A stretch of DNA of 13,316 nucleotides, from NCBI GenBank assembly GCA_017613485.1, contig JAGADS010000365.1, positions 1 through 13,316 on the forward strand, given 5' to 3'. The first letter of the stretch is position 1, and every line of letters starts with the position of its first letter. The stretch comes from Treponema sp. (lineage in GTDB: Bacteria > Spirochaetota > Spirochaetia > Treponematales > Treponemataceae). The translations under genes and the position numbers were made by a program. Under the pieces are notes generated by a model that made no database searches, was not told the origin of the DNA, and saw only the letters and a list, made by a program, of their open reading frames with translations. Shown here one piece after another: positions 8,233 to 13,316 of the stretch.

Positions 8233-8237
8233 AGGAG
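8233..8237 (+). promoter_or_regulatory. Ribosome site fixing the start of the giant lipoprotein
   Basis: AGGAG lies 7 nt before the ATG at 8245. It selects 8245 over the upstream in-frame ATGs at 8158 and 8221. The upstream choices would bury the lipoprotein signal peptide, and 8158 would also overlap the preceding gene. Confidence 0.75.
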
Positions 8238-8244
8238 AAACGAT

Positions 8245-11200
8245 ATGAGAAGACTTTTTGATATTTTTAAGCTTGTATTTGCAACGGCACTTTTGTTTTT
8301 TACATCCTGCTCCGGTTTATATGCACCGCAATATGATGATTCTGAATCTGGCAGCGCTACACTCAGGGTAAGCATACAGGACGAGATGCGTACGGCACTT
8401 CCTGAATTTGATAAGGAAAGCTTGACTTACATCACCCTGTACTATTGGAATGATGTTGACTATGAGACTGTAGGCAGCTGGACAAGCATTCAGGAGATGA
8501 ATGGTTCTGTTGTTCCATTCAAGACAGGAACCTATACTTTCAGCTTGCTTGCAATGAATAGCAGTGCAATGTTCACTCAGCAAAAGACATGTACGATCGT
8601 AAACGGAACAAATTCACTTTCCTTTACTCCACACATTACCACAATGGGTGACATGACTTCTGGTAAGGGAAATCTTGACATCAAGCTTAGGTTCAACGAT
8701 TCTAATGTTAGAAAGGTAACCGCAGGACTTTACAGTACCGAGGAGACAAAGATTCCCGGATTCAACGATGAGGAACTGGCAATTCAGTCTGGAGGAAAAA
8801 TCGAGTATATCAAGAATGGCGAGAACAGTATTCCTTCAGGAAACTACATCGTGATTTTTAAATTCTATGCCGATGCAGCCAAGACACAGCTTCTTGGAAC
8901 ATACCGCGAGTACGCTTCCATAATGAATAGACTTACAAGCAAGTCGGAATGCGTAGTTGATTCTTTGGGAAATCTATTCAAGATTACCTATGATCTGGGG
9001 GGCGGCTCCTTTACTAGCGGATATACAGCACCCGGCTCTTACACAAGACATACGGATACAATCATTCTTCCCCCGGAGGAAAAAATCACCAAAGCTGGCA
9101 ATTCTTTTGCAGGATGGTACGAGTCAGCAGATTTCACAGGCTCACCACAGTACCTTCTTACACGTGGAAGCAGCGGAAACAAGACATACCATGCAAAGTG
9201 GATCCCGGACATCACGATTCTCTATGTTGCAAACGGTGGAAAAATAGAAAAGACAACTCAGACAGCACAAAGAGGGCAGAATGTTACACTCATGTCTGCG
9301 GTGACACTTGGACTTAAACCACCATTTGAAGGCAGCAATTTTGTCGGGTGGGCAAAAGATTCCAAGGCACGTGAAAAAGACTATGATGATGGAGCAACAA
9401 TTAGCGGTGGATTTGAAGAGAATACAGTTCTCTATGCTCTCTGGACAATTACAGGTATAAATGGTGACCCTGGAAAGGACAGCGATGATGACGGCCTGTC
9501 AGACGGAGATGAGCTTGAAATCTACCATACCGATCCGAGTAATCCAGATACCGACGGGGACGGCTTTAAGGATGGAGAGGAAATATATCTTCACAACAAC
9601 AACACGAATATGTTCAATCCGCTTATTGCCGACATGCCGGAACTGGAGATTGAATTTGTAGGTAAGCCTCAGATTTTCTATGAGTATACCACAAGCTCAG
9701 GCTCATCCTCATCAGAATCAGTCGACTATAGCACATCAGAAGAAGGAAGCTCTTCTATATCAAACTCAAGCTCAAAGTCACGAGATGAAACGCACGGTTG
9801 GAGTGCAGGATTCAAAATCTCTCAGAAGGTCAGTACATCAGGAACCGAGTCTGAAGCCGGTCTTGAATTCGGATATAACGGAAACATTACCACGGGAGAC
9901 AGCTTTTCTTACTCAAGGGACTCAAGTTCCGGCTGGTCAAAGTCATGGTCAAACTCAAAGACTACCAGCACAGAGACAGGAAGATCTGTAAATGGAGGAA
10001 AGATAGTATTCCAATGCAGGTTCAAGAATCCAAGCAACATAGCTTATGAGGTAAAGGGTGCGACAGTATCCCTTAACCGCATACCGAACAATAATGGTAA
10101 AGCCTCTGTACCTGTTCTCACGGAAACACTAAGCAACGTGGGAACACTTGGTCCTGGAAGAACAAGCGGAACTTTCAACGTAAAGTCAGACCTTACTCTT
10201 GCAGAAACGGAGGAGCTTTTAAAGTGGTCCACCGGAATGGAGCTGATTGTCTCAGGTTATTCTATTGCACTTGAGGGAAGGGACTTTACCGAGGCAATGA
10301 CTAAGGTCAAGGCTCAGACAGCTGCACTCTACATCGACTGGGGAAGCGGACTTGAGGGTGCAAGAAAACCTGAGACATACAATGTCGCCGTAAAAAACCG
10401 ATTCAATGCAAATGCTACAACGTGGCAGGATAAATATACAGAAATGGACTTGAAGTGGGTGTTCGACAACATACTCAATTATCGCGAAGGCACGGACTAT
10501 GTTCTTGAGGAAGCTGGCGGAAATAAATTCTTAAAATCAATAGATGGTGTTGAGAATCAGGCTTCTGCAAAAGACGGAGTCTGGTTCATAAGCCATAAAT
10601 ACACTGTTAATGGAAGACGGATGGGAATGGCTTATCTTCCGTTCATGAGCGACACAGCGGATAAATGGAATTTTGCAGACATCAAGATAAACGCCGGTGA
10701 TGAGATTTCCATCATCTATACAGTGGACAGGGACGGAGACGGTGTGCCTCTTAACGAGGAGCTGATTTACGGAACAGACGACAGTACTCCAGATACGGAC
10801 GGAGACGGTCTTACAGACTACGAGGAAATCTACGGCTGGTATAAGGCTGATATAGGACTGGATGGTAAGTATAACGGCACCACGAAAAAAGTCTACACAA
10901 GCCCAGTTCTTAAGGACTCAGACGGAGACGGAGATCTTGATAATAATGGTAATCCCATAAACAGGCTTGACTATTCTGCTGATTCCAATAAGCGTGACAG
11001 TGACCCTATGGTTCCATTCGCCAAGAATGACACAAGTCTTATAATGACGAGATATTCTGCGACAGGAGCCACAAATTCTTTGCAGAGCTTTACTTTTACA
11101 AATGATAAGGCAACATTAAGCGGTTTGAACGACCGCATTTTCCTTGACATTGTGCCCAAGCTTTCTCTGTCAACAGTAAAGTACAGAAATACCACCAGAA

Positions 11201-12285
11201 AACCTGGCTCTGATTATTCCGATTTTGACAGATTTACGCCGATAGAATTGAACGTAGGCGAAAACAAAGTTGAGATTGAGTGTATTGCACCCGACGGCAC
11301 AACTAGAAAAGTCTATGAGATAACAGTCAATTCAGAATTTAAACTCCTGAGTAATTTCGAGGCAACATCACAGCCCTTTGGAGGAGGACTTACCTCATTT
11401 ACATGGGACTCCTATGCCGACATGAGGGCGGAGGCAACGACCGACGGAGGTTATGTGCTGTATGGTGTTAAGGCTTCTTCTCTTACCACACCGCCGGAAC
11501 TTACTTTAGGCAATGCGACAAGTGCACGAACTCAAAGTTCCGGATTGGATAGCCTGGGAGCCTTCTACCTGAAACTTGATCCGGCAGATCTTTCAAAGGG
11601 TGCATATTCTCTGATGCTTGCCGCACACACAGATTATTGCTTTGCTCTGTACGCCTATGCACACAGTTCAAATGCAGGTACATTCAAATCCCGATGTCTT
11701 GCCTCTAGTCAGACTTCCACAAAGACGGGAGCGTCTGAAAAAGGAACCCTAAAATTCTATGCCCACTATGTAGAAGCCGTAAAAGACCAGGATGGCGGAT
11801 GCGACCCTGAGTACTACTGGTCATTCAGCGGCGGAGGCGGAATCCTGGATCTTTCCGCACTCAACATTACTGAGCCAGAAAGAAAGGAATTCGATGATGA
11901 TGATGACAAGTACTATGCTTTCGGGGATCAGAAGACTTACAAGATGAATACTCCTCCCTCAAAATTCGGTAGTACAACCAAGGTCTATACTGTGGAGGTA
12001 AGCAGGGCAAAGGACCTGTCATTTACAATTAAATGGAACGCCATTGAATATGACAGGGGCTCTCCGGACGATCATCTGGGAACCGTTACTGCGAATTTCA
12101 CCTACAACAAGGATACGGATACATGGAAATGCTCATGGTCTGCAGCTGGAAACGGAGTAAAGAATGCCCACGCGGAAAGCAGCACAATTACAGCAGGAGA
12201 TAGATCAAATGGCAATAGCTGGAAACTCTACAACGAGGATGAAGGTGAGATAGCAATGCACTGGGACTGGAGCTGGGACGAGTAA
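8245..12285 (+). CDS. Giant mosaic lipoprotein: InlB repeats, Ca loops, PA-like segment
   Basis: 1346 residues from the ATG at 8245. The lipoprotein signal ends in LLFFTSC with Cys22. Blocks in order: beta-rich N-domain about 37-240; two Flg_new/InlB B-type repeats, 246-320 (ITYDLGGGSF, FAGWY, YHAKW) and 323-400 (VANGG, FVGWA, LYALW); a pair of thrombospondin-3/EF-like calcium loops, DSDDDGLSD (412-420) and DTDGDGFKD (435-443); a Ser-rich stretch 483-515; then about 516-690 a Ser/Thr-rich amphipathic region and beta domain resembling the pore domain of anthrax PA and clostridial binary-toxin B subunits. More calcium loops follow at 828-899. A cadherin-like sandwich at 928-1033 ends in GENKVEIECIAPDG and VYEITV. 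An Fn3-like region at about 1034-1180 precedes an unrecognised C-terminal domain, 1181-1346. Likely a surface adhesin or pore-forming effector. The repeats are clear; the toxin likeness is inference. Confidence 0.85.
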   Translation: MRRLFDIFKLVFATALLFFTSCSGLYAPQYDDSESGSATLRVSIQDEMRTALPEFDKESLTYITLYYWNDVDYETVGSWTSIQEMNGSVVPFKTGTYTFSLLAMNSSAMFTQQKTCTIVNGTNSLSFTPHITTMGDMTSGKGNLDIKLRFNDSNVRKVTAGLYSTEETKIPGFNDEELAIQSGGKIEYIKNGENSIPSGNYIVIFKFYADAAKTQLLGTYREYASIMNRLTSKSECVVDSLGNLFKITYDLGGGSFTSGYTAPGSYTRHTDTIILPPEEKITKAGNSFAGWYESADFTGSPQYLLTRGSSGNKTYHAKWIPDITILYVANGGKIEKTTQTAQRGQNVTLMSAVTLGLKPPFEGSNFVGWAKDSKAREKDYDDGATISGGFEENTVLYALWTITGINGDPGKDSDDDGLSDGDELEIYHTDPSNPDTDGDGFKDGEEIYLHNNNTNMFNPLIADMPELEIEFVGKPQIFYEYTTSSGSSSSESVDYSTSEEGSSSISNSSSKSRDETHGWSAGFKISQKVSTSGTESEAGLEFGYNGNITTGDSFSYSRDSSSGWSKSWSNSKTTSTETGRSVNGGKIVFQCRFKNPSNIAYEVKGATVSLNRIPNNNGKASVPVLTETLSNVGTLGPGRTSGTFNVKSDLTLAETEELLKWSTGMELIVSGYSIALEGRDFTEAMTKVKAQTAALYIDWGSGLEGARKPETYNVAVKNRFNANATTWQDKYTEMDLKWVFDNILNYREGTDYVLEEAGGNKFLKSIDGVENQASAKDGVWFISHKYTVNGRRMGMAYLPFMSDTADKWNFADIKINAGDEISIIYTVDRDGDGVPLNEELIYGTDDSTPDTDGDGLTDYEEIYGWYKADIGLDGKYNGTTKKVYTSPVLKDSDGDGDLDNNGNPINRLDYSADSNKRDSDPMVPFAKNDTSLIMTRYSATGATNSLQSFTFTNDKATLSGLNDRIFLDIVPKLSLSTVKYRNTTRKPGSDYSDFDRFTPIELNVGENKVEIECIAPDGTTRKVYEITVNSEFKLLSNFEATSQPFGGGLTSFTWDSYADMRAEATTDGGYVLYGVKASSLTTPPELTLGNATSARTQSSGLDSLGAFYLKLDPADLSKGAYSLMLAAHTDYCFALYAYAHSSNAGTFKSRCLASSQTSTKTGASEKGTLKFYAHYVEAVKDQDGGCDPEYYWSFSGGGGILDLSALNITEPERKEFDDDDDKYYAFGDQKTYKMNTPPSKFGSTTKVYTVEVSRAKDLSFTIKWNAIEYDRGSPDDHLGTVTANFTYNKDTDTWKCSWSAAGNGVKNAHAESSTITAGDRSNGNSWKLYNEDEGEIAMHWDWSWDE

Positions 12286-12298
12286 AAATATAATTCGT

Positions 12299-12342
12299 AA
12301 TGCGTAATTAGGAATTTTTCAATTCTTAATTGCGCATTTTTT
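12299..12342 (+). terminator. Rho-independent terminator of the lipoprotein operon
   Basis: Left arm 12299-12316 pairs with right arm 12321-12338 over 18 bp (two G-U wobbles) around the loop TTTC, and a run of six T (12337-12342) closes it. It starts 14 bp after the giant lipoprotein stop. The left side (12291-12311) consists of three imperfect heptamers: TAATTCG, TAATGCG, TAATTAG. Confidence 0.85.
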
Positions 12343-12379
12343 ATTCATAATTACCAGCTTTGATATACAATAAAAATAT

Positions 12380-12414
12380 AAAAAAGCCAGCAAATCCAAA
12401 AAGAATTGCCGGCT
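12380..12414 (-). terminator. Rho-independent terminator of the flavoprotein gene
   Basis: Read on the minus strand, AGCCGGCAA (12414-12406) pairs with TTGCTGGCT (12393-12385) over 9 bp with one G-U, followed by six T (12385-12380). It lies about 100 bp beyond the stop of the minus-strand gene and faces the plus-strand terminator, as expected between convergent genes. Confidence 0.8.
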
Positions 12415-12467
12415 ATGAAAATATTTAAACGATTATATCGACAGAGTTTTCGCATATAAGCATTTAT

Positions 12468-12495
12468 AGATTGCCGTGTCGTGCACGGCAATGAC
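12468..12495 (-). repeat. Small palindromic intergenic repeat, copy 2 (inverted)
   Basis: In reverse complement this 28-nt element begins GTCATTGCCG and ends GGCAATCT, like 5520-5547. Its stem is 9 perfect pairs around the loop CACGA. The inner stem bases differ from copy 1 but remain paired. It lies 22 bp downstream of the minus-strand flavoprotein stop, between the gene and its terminator. Confidence 0.75.
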
Positions 12496-12517
12496 AAAAC
12501 CTCTTTTGAAAAACCCC

Positions 12518-13316
12518 TTACCGACTGGCCCCAGGAATCTCCTTCTCAAATTCCTTGTTGCCGTGTGTATAGCGTGGAAGGATCTTTGGTGATATTGCGT
12601 CACCCTTGATGCCTGCTGCCTCGCGCTCTTTCTCGAATGCCTTAACATGATCAAGGTTGAGCTTGTCGCTTAGGGAAATGTTCTTGAACATCTTTCCTGC
12701 CTCGATACCTGCCTCACGTCCGAATACAACAACGTCGAGGAGTGAGTTACCCATAAGGCGGTTTGTACCGTGGACACCACCGGATGCCTCACCTGCAACA
12801 AGAAGGTTTGCGACATTTGTGTGGCATGTCTTGTCGATCTCTACGCCACCGTTCTGATAGTGGAGTGTAGGATAAACAAGAATCGGTTCCTTTCTGATGT
12901 CGATGCCGTACTTGATGAACATGTTGTACATGGCAGGAATTGACTTAAGGATTGTTCCTTCTCCGTGAATCATATCGATCATCGGAGTATCAAGCCATAC
13001 TGCATCCTGTACGTCATTCTTTACACCACGGCCTTCACGAACCTCGCGGATAATACCGGAAGCGTTTACGTCGCGTGTCTCAAGCGGGTGGATATAAACC
13101 TCACCGTCCTTATTGATAAGCTTAGCACCAAGTGAGCGAACCTTTTCTGTAACAAGCTTTCCAAGAATCTGTGTCGGATAAGCGGCTCCAGTCGGGTGAT
13201 ACTGCAATGAATCCTGATAGAGGAGCTTTGCACCAGCACGGTATGCAATTACAAGACCGTCTGCTGTAGCACCGTAGTGGTTAGAAGTTGGGAATCCCTG
13301 ATAGTGCATACGTCCA
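12518..13316 (-). CDS. frdA: Fumarate reductase/succinate dehydrogenase flavoprotein, N-terminus missing
   Basis: The frame stays open to the right edge (Gly-Arg precede the Met at 13309), so the N-terminal Rossmann/FAD part lies outside. Numbering from that Met, the FAD_binding_2 family landmarks are present: YHPTGAAYPT (37-46) with the active-site His38, LVTEKVR (Thr54, Glu55), the proton-shuttle Arg79 in ETRDVNAS, LHYQNGG with the substrate His150, and HGTNRLMGNSLLD with substrate/FAD Arg184. These fit reduction of fumarate, or oxidation of succinate, with FAD. Only about 65 residues follow the last motif, so the long helical C-terminal domain of E. coli FrdA/SdhA is absent, as in soluble fumarate reductases. 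In an anaerobe the fumarate-reducing direction is likelier. Direction, partners and exact symbol (frdA or sdhA) cannot be settled here. Confidence 0.85.
   Translation of the reverse strand, partial: GRMHYQGFPTSNHYGATADGLVIAYRAGAKLLYQDSLQYHPTGAAYPTQILGKLVTEKVRSLGAKLINKDGEVYIHPLETRDVNASGIIREVREGRGVKNDVQDAVWLDTPMIDMIHGEGTILKSIPAMYNMFIKYGIDIRKEPILVYPTLHYQNGGVEIDKTCHTNVANLLVAGEASGGVHGTNRLMGNSLLDVVVFGREAGIEAGKMFKNISLSDKLNLDHVKAFEKEREAAGIKGDAISPKILPRYTHGNKEFEKEIPGASR

Noticed and set aside
8158..8244. Longer start for the giant lipoprotein at 8158 or 8221
   Set aside because: It would overlap the previous gene and bury the lipoprotein signal. The ATG at 8245 has AGGAG 7 nt upstream and gives a normal lipobox.
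11893..11910. DDDDDK, an enteropeptidase-like site, in the giant lipoprotein
   Set aside because: It arises from a short GAT repeat in an acidic stretch. The protease is a vertebrate enzyme and nothing else supports processing here.
1..13316. CRISPR array, tRNA/rRNA, integrase, transposase or attachment sites
   Set aside because: None could be seen on either strand. The only repeats found are the two palindromic elements, the heptamers and the coding calcium-loop repeats.

Overview
The window looks like chromosomal DNA of an anaerobic spirochaete, most plausibly a gut or rumen Treponema. This is inferred from moderately low G+C, a chemoreceptor next to a SpoIIE-type phosphatase, lipoproteins with relaxed spirochaete-style lipoboxes (VSC, TSC) that carry InlB-type repeats, and a fumarate reductase-type flavoprotein. 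No rRNA, tRNA, CRISPR array, transposase or phage gene was seen.

Region 1 (1-5489, + strand) is a tight signalling operon. It holds the 3' part of a membrane chemoreceptor-like protein, then a two-TM sensor with a PP2C/SpoIIE phosphatase domain. Next is a 535-residue fusion that puts a STAS (anti-anti-sigma) domain, an APH-type kinase fold and an RsbW/SpoIIAB-type ATPase on one chain. Last is a PHP-domain phosphoesterase. The last three genes overlap by ATGA, so translation is probably coupled. Together they look like a membrane-controlled partner-switching module whose antagonist and kinase are fused, with no sigma factor in view.

Region 2 (5490-5680) is intergenic. It holds a small palindromic repeat, a promoter-like sequence with a 14-T tract between the -35 and -10 candidates, and the leader of the next gene.

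Region 3 (5681-12285, + strand) encodes envelope proteins: a small secreted beta-barrel-like protein, a 622-residue lipoprotein with an Ig-like domain, and a 1346-residue mosaic lipoprotein. The mosaic has two Flg_new/InlB-type repeats, thrombospondin-3-like calcium loops, a Ser/Thr-rich segment resembling the pore-forming domain of anthrax protective antigen and other binary-toxin B components, a second calcium-loop block, a cadherin-like sandwich and an unrecognised C-terminal domain. A strong intrinsic terminator follows.

Region 4 (12286-13316) is convergent. Back-to-back terminators and a second copy of the palindromic repeat lie before the 3' part of a minus-strand fumarate reductase/succinate dehydrogenase flavoprotein gene.

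The most interesting items are the STAS-kinase-ATPase fusion operon and the protective-antigen-like segment inside a lipid-anchored surface protein. Both rest on motif reading by eye and need profile or structure comparison.
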